Assembly: GCF_002917925.1 (NCBI RefSeq)
Contig: NZ_PPFE01000009.1
Span: 106,726-170,725, forward strand
Direction of reading: 5' to 3'
DNA length: 64,000 bases
DNA from: Roseovarius confluentis
GTDB taxonomy: Bacteria; Pseudomonadota; Alphaproteobacteria; Rhodobacterales; Rhodobacteraceae
Shown: one piece after another, positions 45,529-54,248 of the stretch
Layout of the letters: every line of letters starts with the position of its first letter
Position numbering within the stretch: the first letter of the stretch is position 1
Notes under the pieces: model-generated
Databases searched by the model: none
What the model was told of the DNA's origin: nothing
Seen by the model: only the letters and a program-made list of their open reading frames with translations
Made by a program: the position numbers and the translations under genes

Positions 45529-46215
45529 TCAAACGCCCACGAACCGCACCGTGATATCCGGCGTCAGCGCGTCCATGTTACCCGCCCACACCGTTTTACC
45601 CCGCTCCAGCAGCACAGCGCGGTCCGCCACCTGCGCCAGTTCCTTTACCGACTTGTCGATCACCAGCAGCGCCATACCCGACGCGCCGCGCACCTGTCCC
45701 AAAGCCGCCCAGATTTCCGCCCGAACGAGCGGTGCAAGCCCCTCGGTGGCCTCGTCGAGGATCATCAGCCTTGGGTTGGTCATCAGCGCCCGGCCAATCG
45801 CCAGCATCTGCTGCTCGCCCCCCGACAGTGACGCCGCCACCTGCCCCGCACGCTCTTCCAGCCGCGGAAACAAGTCCGCCACCCGCGCCCGGTCCCATGG
45901 GCCGGGCCGGGCCGCTGCCAACAGGTTCTCCGCAACCGTCAGGTCCCGGAAACACCGCCGCCCCTCGGGCACAAGGCCAATCCCCAGCCGCGCGGCCCGG
46001 TGGCTCGGCAGATTGTGCAAATCCTGGCCGTCGAAGCGCAATACACCCCGGCTGGGGATCATCCGGCAGATCGCCCGCACCGTGGTGGTCTTGCCCATCC
46101 CGTTGCGCCCCATCAGCGCCACGGCCTCGCCCGCGCCCACCTTCAGGTCCACGCCGAACAGCGCCTGGCTAGCGCCATAGCTTGCCTCCAGCCCTTCGAC
46201 CTGCAACAGGCTCAT
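45529..46215 (-). CDS. livF: Branched-chain amino acid ABC transporter ATP-binding protein LivF
   Basis: A 228-residue ABC ATPase of the LivF type. Walker A is GRNGMGKTTT (about 36-45), the signature is SLSGGEQQML, Walker B is RLMILDEATEGLAP. The LivF-type short length and the phrase ATEGLAP distinguish it from LivG. It drives uptake of branched-chain amino acids or related amides. It overlaps livG by four bases and is the last gene of livHMGF. Confidence 0.93.
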   Translation of the reverse strand: MSLLQVEGLEASYGASQALFGVDLKVGAGEAVALMGRNGMGKTTTVRAICRMIPSRGVLRFDGQDLHNLPSHRAARLGIGLVPEGRRCFRDLTVAENLLAAARPGPWDRARVADLFPRLEERAGQVAASLSGGEQQMLAIGRALMTNPRLMILDEATEGLAPLVRAEIWAALGQVRGASGMALLVIDKSVKELAQVADRAVLLERGKTVWAGNMDALTPDITVRFVGV

Positions 46216-46961
46216 GCCTCTTCCCCCAGATAGGCGTCGCGCACCGCCCGGTCCGCCCGGATCTCGGCCACTGTCCCCGTCGCGATGATCCGCCCGTAGA
46301 CCAGCACACTGATCCGGTCCGCCAGGGCAAAGACCGCGTCCATGTCATGCTCCACCAACAGGATCGGCGCCGTGCCGCGCAATTCGCTCAGGAATCCCGT
46401 CATCCGTTTCGAGCCTTCCGCGCCCAGCCCCGCCATCGGCTCGTCCATCACGAAGGCGCGCGGGCCAAGGCTCAGCGCCACCGCCACTTCCAACTGCCGC
46501 CGCTGCCCGTGCGACAGGTCCGCACACCGCGTCGTCGCCACGTCCTCCAGCCCCACCTGCGCCAGCGCCGCCTCTGCCCTGTCGCGCAAATCGGCCTGGC
46601 GCAACGCCGCCCCGAAGAACCGCCAGGGCCGCCCCACGGCCCCCAGCGCGCCCAGCACCACGTTCTGCAGCACCGTGTCTTCCATCGCCAATTGCGACAC
46701 CTGAAACGTGCGGCCCAGCCCGGCCCGCGCCCGCGCCGCAGCCCCCGTTCGGGTCACGTCCGTCCCGCCCAGCCACACCTGTCCGGCATCCGGGCGCAAA
46801 AGCCCGCAAACCTGCTGGATCAACGTCGACTTGCCCGCGCCATTGGGCCCGATGATGGCGTGAATCTCTCCCGCCTTCAGGTCGAGCGACACGTCCTCGC
46901 TCGCCGTCAAAGCGCCGAACCGCTTCGTGATCCCCCGCGTCTCCAGCACCAGCTCAGTCAT
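46212..46961 (-). CDS. livG: Branched-chain amino acid ABC transporter ATP-binding protein LivG
   Basis: A 249-residue ABC ATPase of the LivG type. Walker A is GPNGAGKSTLIQQ (about 35-47), the signature is DLSHGQRRQLEVAVAL, Walker B is PRAFVMDEPMAGLG, and the C-terminal ILLVEHDMDAVFALADRISVLVYGRIIATG is LivG-typical. The start at 46961 overlaps the livM stop by eight bases; the open frame extends to 47009 without similarity. Confidence 0.93.
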   Translation of the reverse strand: MTELVLETRGITKRFGALTASEDVSLDLKAGEIHAIIGPNGAGKSTLIQQVCGLLRPDAGQVWLGGTDVTRTGAAARARAGLGRTFQVSQLAMEDTVLQNVVLGALGAVGRPWRFFGAALRQADLRDRAEAALAQVGLEDVATTRCADLSHGQRRQLEVAVALSLGPRAFVMDEPMAGLGAEGSKRMTGFLSELRGTAPILLVEHDMDAVFALADRISVLVYGRIIATGTVAEIRADRAVRDAYLGEEA

Positions 46962-47949
46962 GCGCGACCGCCCTGCCCGCCAAGAGCCCCACGATGCCAC
47001 CCCGCGCAAACAGCACGATCAAGAGCAGGATTACCCCCAGCCAGATCAACCAGAACTCCGTCAGCCCGCCCAGCCAATGCTCCAGCACGACGAACACCGC
47101 CGCCCCCACCACCGGACCGAACAGCCGCCCGACTCCGCCCAGGATGACAAGGATGATGATCTCGCCCGAGAACTGCCAGCTGAACATCGTCGGGCTGACA
47201 AACCGGTTGAGATCGGCAAAGAGCGCCCCAGCCAGCCCCGTGATCGCGCCCGAAATCACGAAGGCCACCAGCTTCAGACGCATCGGGTTCAGCCCCACCG
47301 TCTCCACCCGCACCGGCACCTGCCGTGCCGCGTTCAACGCCAAACCGAAAGGCGACCGCATCAGCCGCGCGTTCAGCCACAGCACCGCGCAGAGGATCGC
47401 GAAACAAACCCCGAAGAACTGGATCGGCACCAGCGTGTTCAGCCCCGGAAAGCCGTTGCGCACATAGATCGACAGGCCGTCTTCGCCACCATAGGCGCTC
47501 CACGAGATCGCGAAGTAGAAAAACATCTGGCCAAAGGCCAGCGTAATCATGATGAAATAGACCCCGCTCGTGCGCAGGCTCAAAACCCCGATCACCAGCG
47601 CCGCCAGTGCCGAGGCCACGACGGCCACCAGCCATATCACCGGCATGCTCTTGGTGCCTTCGATCAGCATCGGCCATTCGGTCACCGCGGTGTAGGTCTG
47701 CGCATGATGCGCCAGTATGCCCATCGCATATCCGCCGATGCCAAAGAACACCGCATGCCCCAGGCTGACCAGCCCGCCCAGCCCCAGCGCGATGTTCAGC
47801 CCCACCGCGGCCAGCGCCAAAATCGCCACACGGGTCGCCAGCGTGATGGTGAAGGGCTCGTCCGCCACGAGCGCCCAAAGCGGCACCGCAACCAGCCCGG
47901 CCAGAACCGCGAAATTGACCCAGAATTCCCGGCTCATGCCCCCAATCAT
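46954..47949 (-). CDS. livM: Branched-chain amino acid ABC transporter permease LivM
   Basis: A 331-residue membrane permease with about eight to nine helices. Typical LivM stretches are LAAVGLNIALGLGGLVSLGHAVFFGIGGYA, TSGVYFIMITLAFGQM and GGVGRLFGPVVGAAVFVVLEHWL. The start at 47949 overlaps the livH stop (ATGA) with GGAG eight bases upstream; MSREFW at 47904-region is an alternative. Works with LivH as the pore. Confidence 0.92.
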   Translation of the reverse strand: MIGGMSREFWVNFAVLAGLVAVPLWALVADEPFTITLATRVAILALAAVGLNIALGLGGLVSLGHAVFFGIGGYAMGILAHHAQTYTAVTEWPMLIEGTKSMPVIWLVAVVASALAALVIGVLSLRTSGVYFIMITLAFGQMFFYFAISWSAYGGEDGLSIYVRNGFPGLNTLVPIQFFGVCFAILCAVLWLNARLMRSPFGLALNAARQVPVRVETVGLNPMRLKLVAFVISGAITGLAGALFADLNRFVSPTMFSWQFSGEIIILVILGGVGRLFGPVVGAAVFVVLEHWLGGLTEFWLIWLGVILLLIVLFARGGIVGLLAGRAVAHD

Positions 47950-48866
47950 GCCCGCGCTCCGAACAGGCCCGTGGGCCTCCACACCAGCACCGCGCTCATC
48001 AGGATGTAGATCGCCATCGACGCCAGCGATGCCCCGACCTGCGTGCCCGCCGCCGGCTCCATGAACAGCTTGAAGAACTCGGGCAGGAATATCCCTCCAA
48101 GCGTATCCGTCAGCCCCACCAGGATCGCGCCCACGAAGGCCCCCCTGATCGACCCGATCCCCCCGATCACGATCACCACGAACGCCAGGATCAGGACCGG
48201 CTCACCCATGCCCACCTGCACCGACTGGATCGCACCCACCAGCGCGCCCGCAAGCCCCGCCAGCGCCGCGCCCAGCGCAAAGACAAGCGTGTACAGCTTC
48301 GAGATGTCCACGCCCAGCGCCGCGATCATCTCCCTATCGTTCTCCCCTGCCCGGATACGGATGCCGATCCGCGTGCGTTCGATCAACAGCCACAGACCCA
48401 ACGCCACGGCCAGCCCCACGCCGATCAGCGCCAGCCGGTACAGCGGATACTGGATGCGTCCCGGCAGCGTCACCGGCCCCGACAGCGCGTCGGGAATGTC
48501 CAGGTACAGCGGGAAAGAGCCAAAGAGGTACCGCGTGCCCTCAGAGAAGATCAGGATCAGCGCGAAAGTGGCCAGCACTTGGTCCAAATGATCGGTCGCG
48601 TATAATCGCCGGATCACGGCCACTTCCACGACCGCGCCGACCGCCGCCGCCACGGCCAGCGCCGCGCCCAGCGCCAGCAGGAAGCTCCCCGTCGCCGCCG
48701 CCACCGCCGCGGCGGCAAAGGCGCCCACCATGTAAAGCGACCCGTGCGCGAGGTTGATCAGCCCCATCACCCCGAAGATCAGCGTCAGGCCCGCGGCCAT
48801 CAGGAACAGCATCACCCCGAACTGAAGCCCGTTCAGAACCTGTTCGATGATCAGAATGCTCGACAT
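47946..48866 (-). CDS. livH: Branched-chain amino acid ABC transporter permease LivH
   Basis: A 306-residue membrane permease (about eight helices). It begins MSSILIIEQVLNGLQFGVMLFLMAAGLTLIFGVMGLINLAHGSLYMVGAF, which is the LivH start, and has LRTRIGIRIRAGENDREMIAALGVD-like and VVIGGIGSIRGAFVGAILVGL motifs. First gene of livHMGF. The periplasmic binding protein gene (livJ/K) is not in the window, so it must lie elsewhere. Confidence 0.94.
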   Translation of the reverse strand: MSSILIIEQVLNGLQFGVMLFLMAAGLTLIFGVMGLINLAHGSLYMVGAFAAAAVAAATGSFLLALGAALAVAAAVGAVVEVAVIRRLYATDHLDQVLATFALILIFSEGTRYLFGSFPLYLDIPDALSGPVTLPGRIQYPLYRLALIGVGLAVALGLWLLIERTRIGIRIRAGENDREMIAALGVDISKLYTLVFALGAALAGLAGALVGAIQSVQVGMGEPVLILAFVVIVIGGIGSIRGAFVGAILVGLTDTLGGIFLPEFFKLFMEPAAGTQVGASLASMAIYILMSAVLVWRPTGLFGARA

Positions 48867-49055
48867 CCGCGCCGCTTTCCCCTGCCGCTATCCGCTGCCC
48901 GATGGCGCGGGGTTAAACCACGCCCGGCGCCCAAGGCCAAGCCCCCGCGGCACGCGCGCACTGCGCGCCCCGATGCGGTACGGCCCGACTCGCGCCGTTC
49001 TCCCTTATGCAGAACGGCCGGCCCGGGTTTTCTCCGGAAAACAATCGGTTGCCGC

Positions 49056-49070
49056 TTAACGCCATTTTAA
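49056..49070 (+). promoter_or_regulatory. CtrA-type box upstream of the che operon
   Basis: TTAA-CGCCATT-TTAA is an exact TTAA-N7-TTAA motif, the full CtrA-binding consensus of alphaproteobacteria. It ends 54 bases before the start of the first che gene (49125). Chemotaxis and motility are classical CtrA targets in Rhodobacteraceae, so this site is well placed. A 6-bp stem with a TCCG loop (GTTTTC-TCCG-GAAAAC) lies at 49027-49042. Binding itself is inferred. Confidence 0.6.
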
Positions 49071-49124
49071 GCCGGCCCTCCTAGCATCCGGCCAGTAACG
49101 CATATGCAGTGTGAAGGGCCCCGC

Positions 49125-49427
49125 ATGACAGAACCAGACACTCCAGCCGATGACGCGCCGCTTGACCTTCCCGAGCGCATGGATTTCGCCGCCTGTGAAA
49201 CCCTGGCGGCCAGCCTCGATGACCGCCGCGGCGCGCGTCTTTGTCTTCACGCCGGCAATGTCGGCTTTCTCGGCGCCCTTGCGGCCGAGATTCTGCTGCG
49301 CGCCCGGCAGGAATGGCAGGCCGACGGCACCGCGTTCGACCTGATCGACCCGTCGCCCGATTTTCTCAAGGGGCTGGCTCTTCTCGGCATCCCCAGAAAC
49401 GCCCTGGTTCAAGAGGACATCGCATGA
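49125..49427 (+). CDS. STAS-domain protein of the che operon
   Basis: A 100-residue STAS-type protein (about 25-98 in SpoIIAA-like order: MDFAACETLAASLDDRRGARLCLHAGNVGFLGALAAEILLRAR). The usual phospho-acceptor serine of the loop is replaced (HAGNVGFLGA), so it may not be phosphorylated. The start at 49125 has GAAGG about seven bases upstream. It overlaps cheY by four bases and is the first gene of the operon. A role as a docking or lipid-binding partner of the chemosensory array is possible. Confidence 0.82.
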   Translation: MTEPDTPADDAPLDLPERMDFAACETLAASLDDRRGARLCLHAGNVGFLGALAAEILLRARQEWQADGTAFDLIDPSPDFLKGLALLGIPRNALVQEDIA

Positions 49428-49786
49428 CCCGCATTCTGGCAGTCGACGATTCGCGCACGATGCGCAGCATGTTGCAACAGGCCCTGGCCGGCGCCGGGTT
49501 CGAGGTCGAACTCGCCGAGGATGGTGTTGACGGGCTCGAACGTCTCGAAACTGCCGATCCCGACCTGATCATTACCGACATCAACATGCCGCGGCTCGAC
49601 GGGTTCGGCTTCATCGACGGGGTGCGCAAGGGCGATCGGGTCTCGACCGTGCCGATCCTGGTGCTGACCACCGAAAGCGGCGACGCGCTCAAGCAACGGG
49701 CGCGCGACGCCGGCGCCACCGGCTGGATCGTCAAGCCGTTCGACGAGGAGAAACTCGTTCAGATCATCCAGCGTCTCGTCGTCTGA
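49424..49786 (+). CDS. cheY: CheY-type response regulator
   Basis: A 120-residue single receiver domain. DDS at 8-10 forms the metal-binding pocket, Asp52 in TDINMPRLDG is the phosphorylation site, and VLTTES plus VKPFDE supply the Thr and Lys. Phospho-CheY normally acts on the flagellar motor. ATG overlaps the STAS stop (ATGA). Confidence 0.93.
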   Translation: MTRILAVDDSRTMRSMLQQALAGAGFEVELAEDGVDGLERLETADPDLIITDINMPRLDGFGFIDGVRKGDRVSTVPILVLTTESGDALKQRARDAGATGWIVKPFDEEKLVQIIQRLVV

Positions 49787-49801
49787 GGAAGGGATAAAGA
49801 C

Positions 49802-51994
49802 ATGAACGACCTCAACCAGATGTTCTTTCAGGAATGCGACGACCTGCTCGAACAGCTCTCCTCCGGCCTGAACGACCTCGAGGCGGGCGCAGGCGACGAG
49901 GAAACCGTCAACAGCATGTTCCGCGCCGTCCACTCGATGAAGGGCGGCGCCGGGGCCTTCGGCCTGGATCAACTCGTCTCCTTCGCCCACGCGTTCGAGA
50001 ACGTGCTCGACGACATACGCAGCCAAAGGCTGGTGGTGGGCGACAATGTCGTCAACCTCCTGCTGACCGCCAGCGATCACCTCGCCGATCTCGTCGAGGC
50101 CGCCAGCCAAGGCACCGAACTGCCGCCCGAACAGGGCGCGTCAATCCTCAGCGACCTCAAACATGTCAGCAATGCCGCCAACGGCACATCCGGCGACGAG
50201 CAAGAGACCGTTGAAGAGGTCGACGAAGCCGATTTTCAACCGACGTTCCTCGCGATCGATGGCGACCTGCCCTCGCTCGACGACATGGCGGCCCCCGAGG
50301 CGGACGCGCCGGTAACGATCCGGTTCAAGGCCTCGCAACAGCTCTTTGCCAACGGTCACGATCCCGCAATCCTGTTCCGCAGCCTCGAAACGCTCGGCAC
50401 GCTAGAAATCGAGGCCGATCTCTCCGCGCTCACGCCCCTTCGCGACGGCCCCTGGTCCAAGCCCGCGCTCAGCTGGACGCTGACTTTCACCGCCGACGAT
50501 TCCGTCGACGAGGCCGCCATTCGCGAAGTCTTCGAATTCGTCGAAGGACTGTGCGAACTCGAGATTACCGCAGCCGCGACCGGCCCCGGCGACCTGCCGC
50601 CCCTGCCCGCGCCGTCCGATATCCAGCTGCCCCCCGACGCCATGGCCCAAGACACGGGCACGGCATCTGCAGTCGCGCAACCCACCGGCGACGCTCCGGC
50701 GCCCGACCAATCCGATGCAGCGGCGCCCGCCACCAGCGCCCCCCCGGCCGCGTCCCGCCCCGCCAGTTCCCGCACCAGCACGATCCGCGTCGACCTGGAC
50801 AGGGTCGACCGGCTGATCAACCTCGTGGGCGAGCTTGTCATTGCCGAGGCGATGTTGCGCCAGTCGATGGACGAAATGCCCAGCTCCGCCAACAGCGGCG
50901 TGGACGAGGCCATGAGCCAGCTCAAGACGCTTTCGGGGGCGATCCAGGAAAGCGTCATGGCGATCCGCGCGCAGCCCGTGCGAAGTCTGTTTCAGCGCAT
51001 GTCGCGCATCGTCCGCGAAACCGCGCGCGAGGCCGGAAAATCGGCGCGGCTCGTCACGGTCGGTGACGCCACCGAGGTCGACAAGACGGTCACCGAACGC
51101 CTGGTCGAACCCCTGACCCATATGATCCGCAATGCCATCGACCATGGGCTTGAAACGCCCGAGGCGCGGCGCGACGTCGGCAAGGACGAGCGCGGCACCG
51201 TCACGCTCGAGGCCAGCCACCGCTCGGGCCGCGTTGTCATCGTCATCAAGGATGACGGTGCCGGCATCAACCGCGAGAAAGTACGCCAGATCGCCATCGA
51301 CAAGGGCCTCATTCGCCCCGAGGACGACCTCAGCGACGGCGATATCGACAACCTGCTCTTTCGCCCCGGTTTCTCGACTGCGGGAGAGATTTCCAACCTG
51401 TCGGGCCGCGGCGTCGGCATGGATGTGGTGCGAAACGAGATCCAATCCCTGGGCGGCCGCGTCAGCCTGCAATCGCTCCCCGGTCGCGGCACCTCGGTGA
51501 CCGTGTCCCTGCCGCTGACCCTCGCCGTTCTCGAAGGCATGGTCGTCAAGGTCGCCGACCAATCCCTGATCGTGCCAACCTTGCCCCTGCGAGAGATGCT
51601 GCAACCCGGCCAGGCCAAGGTGCACACGCTTTGCGACGGCGACAACGTGCTGGCTCTGAACGGCGAGATGGTCCCGATCAAGGATCTCGGCGCCGCGCTC
51701 GGCTTTCGCTCCACCCCCATGTGCCTCGGAAGCCAATCCCTTCTGCTGATCGAGGGCGAGTCCGGTCACCGTTACGCTCTCGCCGTCGACGGAATCGCCG
51801 AACAGCGGGAGGTCGTGATCAAGGGGCTTGAACAGAACTACCAGAAAATCCCCGGAATCGCGGCGGCAACGATCCTCGGTGACGGGAAAATTGCGCTTAT
51901 CGTCGACACCGACCAGATGATCGCCCCCCCGGGCCAGGGCGGATGGGTCGACCGCGCCTGGCCAGATGCCACAGGAGACGCCCATCATGCATGA
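49802..51994 (+). CDS. cheA: Chemotaxis histidine kinase CheA
   Basis: A 730-residue CheA. The Hpt domain is at the N-terminus with the phosphorylated His44 in RAVHSMKGGAGAFG. A Pro/Ala-rich linker (about 275-325) follows, then the dimerisation domain (VDLDRVDRLINLVGELVIAEAML), the HATPase (MIRNAIDHGLETPEAR, DDGAGINREK and LSGRGVGMDVVR) and the C-terminal CheW-like domain (about 580-730). Complete and typical. It overlaps cheW by eight bases. Confidence 0.97.
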   Translation: MNDLNQMFFQECDDLLEQLSSGLNDLEAGAGDEETVNSMFRAVHSMKGGAGAFGLDQLVSFAHAFENVLDDIRSQRLVVGDNVVNLLLTASDHLADLVEAASQGTELPPEQGASILSDLKHVSNAANGTSGDEQETVEEVDEADFQPTFLAIDGDLPSLDDMAAPEADAPVTIRFKASQQLFANGHDPAILFRSLETLGTLEIEADLSALTPLRDGPWSKPALSWTLTFTADDSVDEAAIREVFEFVEGLCELEITAAATGPGDLPPLPAPSDIQLPPDAMAQDTGTASAVAQPTGDAPAPDQSDAAAPATSAPPAASRPASSRTSTIRVDLDRVDRLINLVGELVIAEAMLRQSMDEMPSSANSGVDEAMSQLKTLSGAIQESVMAIRAQPVRSLFQRMSRIVRETAREAGKSARLVTVGDATEVDKTVTERLVEPLTHMIRNAIDHGLETPEARRDVGKDERGTVTLEASHRSGRVVIVIKDDGAGINREKVRQIAIDKGLIRPEDDLSDGDIDNLLFRPGFSTAGEISNLSGRGVGMDVVRNEIQSLGGRVSLQSLPGRGTSVTVSLPLTLAVLEGMVVKVADQSLIVPTLPLREMLQPGQAKVHTLCDGDNVLALNGEMVPIKDLGAALGFRSTPMCLGSQSLLLIEGESGHRYALAVDGIAEQREVVIKGLEQNYQKIPGIAAATILGDGKIALIVDTDQMIAPPGQGGWVDRAWPDATGDAHHA

Positions 51995-52457
51995 CACCGA
52001 AACCGAAACCAGGGCCGCCAACCGGGTCGAGATCGTGTGCTTCACTGTCGAGGACCAAGATTTCAGCATCGAGATCTCCCATGTGCTCGAGATCCGCGGC
52101 TGGACAAGCACCACCACGCTGCCCCACGCACCGGCCTTCGTCGTCGGCATGATGAACCTGCGCGGTACGGTCCTGCCGGTGGTCGACCTCTCGCTGCGAC
52201 TAGGCTTCGGCAAGACCGAACCGGGCAAACGTCACGTCATCATCATCGCCCAGATCGACGACAAGATCGTCGGCTTCCTTGTTGACGCGGTCTCCGACAT
52301 CATCACTGTCGACGAGGCCGAGATGCAGGCCACACCCGATGTCTCCTCTTCCCGAACCCAGGCGTTCATCCGCGGTGTCCACTCCCTTGATGACAAGCTC
52401 GTGCGCGCGATCGACGTTCGCGAAGTCCTGCCACAAGAGGCCCCGCTGAGCGCATGA
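51987..52457 (+). CDS. cheW: Chemotaxis coupling protein CheW
   Basis: A 156-residue CheW that couples receptors to CheA. Motifs EIVCFTVEDQDFSIEISHVLEI, GMMNLRGTVLPVVDLSLRLGF and IVGFLVDAVSDIITVDEAEM are typical. The start at 51987 has AGGAG nine bases upstream and overlaps the cheA stop by eight bases; ATG 51966 is the other option. It overlaps cheR by four bases. Confidence 0.95.
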   Translation: MHDTETETRAANRVEIVCFTVEDQDFSIEISHVLEIRGWTSTTTLPHAPAFVVGMMNLRGTVLPVVDLSLRLGFGKTEPGKRHVIIIAQIDDKIVGFLVDAVSDIITVDEAEMQATPDVSSSRTQAFIRGVHSLDDKLVRAIDVREVLPQEAPLSA

Positions 52458-53434
52458 ACGACCAACCGCATTCGGCGGCACCGCCCCTGATCAGCTCGCA
52501 TGAGTTCGCCACCGTCGCCGACCTGATCAAGCGCATGACCGGCATCCATATCAGTAGCAACAAGCGGGCCATGGTTTCAGGTCGTCTGGCCAAGCGGCTC
52601 AAGGCGCTGGGGATCAGCTCTGTCGACGCCTATTGCGACTGGCTGCAACGACCCGGCAACGCCGCCGAGCAAGACGCGTTCATTTCTGCGCTGACCACCA
52701 ACATGACCCGTTTCAACCGAGAGGATCATCACTTCACACACCTCACCGACCATATCCTGCCCGGCCTTGCCGCCGCAGCACGGTCTGGACGGCGCGTGCG
52801 ACTGTGGTCTGCCGCGTGCTCCACCGGAGAAGAAGCCTATGACCTTGCTTTCCGCGTGCTCGATGCCTGCCCCGAGGCCGCGCGGCTCGACATACGCATA
52901 CTGGCCACCGATATCGACAAGACTGCGCTCGGAACCGCCCGCGCCGGCGTCTACCCCGCCGCCAGCCTGTCCGATCTGCCACACGGCTTCGCCGACTGCC
53001 ATCTTGAGCGCGGCAAAGGTGCTGGCAACATGGTGCGCGTGGCGGACGCACCGCGCGATCTTGTGACCTTCAGATGTCTGAACCTCAACGGCGACTGGCC
53101 GTTCAATGGCGCTTTCGACGTCATCATGTGCCGCAATGTCACGATCTACTTCGACGAGGACACGCAAGCCCGCCTGTGGCGGCGTCTCGCCGACCGGATT
53201 ACCCCCGGCGGTGCGCTCTATGTTGGCCACTCAGAACTGCTGCCCGAGGCGATCGCCATACGCTTTACGCAGCAGGAGCGTGGCGCTTTCTGCCTGCCGC
53301 CCGACGCTCCGCCAAAGGCGGCTTCCATCACCCGACACGACACTGCGGTCACACCCGCGCCACCGCATACCGAACTGACAAACCTGACCCCGGCTGACGC
53401 CCATCGTCCAGACAACAACGGAGGCCTCGGATGA
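52454..53434 (+). CDS. cheR: Chemotaxis methyltransferase CheR
   Basis: A 326-residue SAM-dependent methyltransferase that methylates chemoreceptor glutamates. It has an N-terminal helical domain (TNMTRFNREDHHF) and the SAM-binding WSAACSTGEEAYDLAF (about 119-134), then DVIMCRNVTIYFDEDTQ (about 226-242) with the fold-typical Arg-Asn. The C-terminal tail (about 275-326) is Pro/Thr-rich. ATG overlaps cheW (ATGA). The MCP in this operon carries a C-terminal pentapeptide suitable for CheR binding. Confidence 0.95.
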   Translation: MNDQPHSAAPPLISSHEFATVADLIKRMTGIHISSNKRAMVSGRLAKRLKALGISSVDAYCDWLQRPGNAAEQDAFISALTTNMTRFNREDHHFTHLTDHILPGLAAAARSGRRVRLWSAACSTGEEAYDLAFRVLDACPEAARLDIRILATDIDKTALGTARAGVYPAASLSDLPHGFADCHLERGKGAGNMVRVADAPRDLVTFRCLNLNGDWPFNGAFDVIMCRNVTIYFDEDTQARLWRRLADRITPGGALYVGHSELLPEAIAIRFTQQERGAFCLPPDAPPKAASITRHDTAVTPAPPHTELTNLTPADAHRPDNNGGLG

Positions 53435-53817
53435 GCCTGAGAGACAAACTGCATATTCTCGTCGTCGATGACATGTCCACCAGCCGTGGCCTGCTGACCC
53501 AGGCGCTCGACGAACTCGGCATCAAGAATTATCGCACCGAGGCCGACGGCCACACCGCCTGGAGCAGCCTTGCCTCCAAGCCCGTGCACCTTGTGATCTC
53601 CGATTTCAACATGCCGCGCATGGACGGTCTGCAACTGCTAGAGGCGATCCGCTCGCACCGCGCCATCGCCCGGACTGGCTTCATCTTGGTCACCGGCCGG
53701 GCCGACAAGGAAATCATCGAGCGCGGCACCCGGCTCGGCATGAACAATTACCTCAAGAAGCCGTTCGAGACCGCGCAACTCAAGGCGTGCATCGAGAAGG
53801 TCGTAGGCCGGCTCTGA
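53431..53817 (+). CDS. Second CheY-type response regulator
   Basis: A 128-residue single receiver domain: DDM (13-15), Asp58 in ISDFNMPRMDGL, the threonine in LVTGRA and the lysine in LKKPFET. It differs from the first CheY mainly in its N-terminus (MSLRDKLHILVVDDMSTSRG). Two CheY paralogues in one operon suggest one acts as a phosphate sink or signals to a second target. ATG overlaps cheR (ATGA). Confidence 0.92.
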   Translation: MSLRDKLHILVVDDMSTSRGLLTQALDELGIKNYRTEADGHTAWSSLASKPVHLVISDFNMPRMDGLQLLEAIRSHRAIARTGFILVTGRADKEIIERGTRLGMNNYLKKPFETAQLKACIEKVVGRL

Positions 53818-53850
53818 CCCGCCGCACCCGTCAACAACCAGGAGCTTTCC

Positions 53851-54201
53851 GTGACGCCGCGCCCCACCTCCCGCATTCTCGACATTCTCGCCGAAGAGAC
53901 CGACGACCTCGCGGCGATCGCGCAACGCCTCGATGCGCTGATCCCTGAAATGGTCGCGCACCTGCCCGCAGACGGCACGGCACATCTGCGTGACCTGCAG
54001 CGGGTCGACGCGCTCTGGCAGCACCTGCGTGATATTTCGCGGGTCCTGAAAACCGTCGCGGGCCTGGTCGAAGGCGAAGCGCGCGTCGACGTCTCTCTCC
54101 TGCTCGAGCAGGTCCGCCTCGACTACTTCCGGCATCGCTTGCTGGATGACCCGGTGAAACCCCATCTCGGGCTCGGCGACGGCCAGCCGATCCTCTTCTG
54201 A
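53851..54201 (+). CDS. Small helical protein of the che operon
   Basis: A 116-residue predominantly helical protein (SRILDILAEETDDLAAIAQRLDALIPEMV) with no family I recognise. The start is GTG at 53851, preceded by AGGAG six to seven bases upstream. It lies 33 bases after the second CheY and 47 before the PAS protein, so it is part of the operon. Its leucine/charge spacing would suit a helical scaffold or phosphotransfer-like bundle, but no Hpt histidine is visible. Confidence 0.72.
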   Translation: MTPRPTSRILDILAEETDDLAAIAQRLDALIPEMVAHLPADGTAHLRDLQRVDALWQHLRDISRVLKTVAGLVEGEARVDVSLLLEQVRLDYFRHRLLDDPVKPHLGLGDGQPILF

Positions 54202-54248
54202 AACCATGGCGGCGCTCGACGCGCACGCCCCTGAAAGGACTTCTCGCG

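Noticed and set aside
45323..45532. 69-codon minus ORF beside livF
   Set aside because: Composition is Arg/Ser/Gly-rich, no ribosome site and no family; kept only as intergenic.
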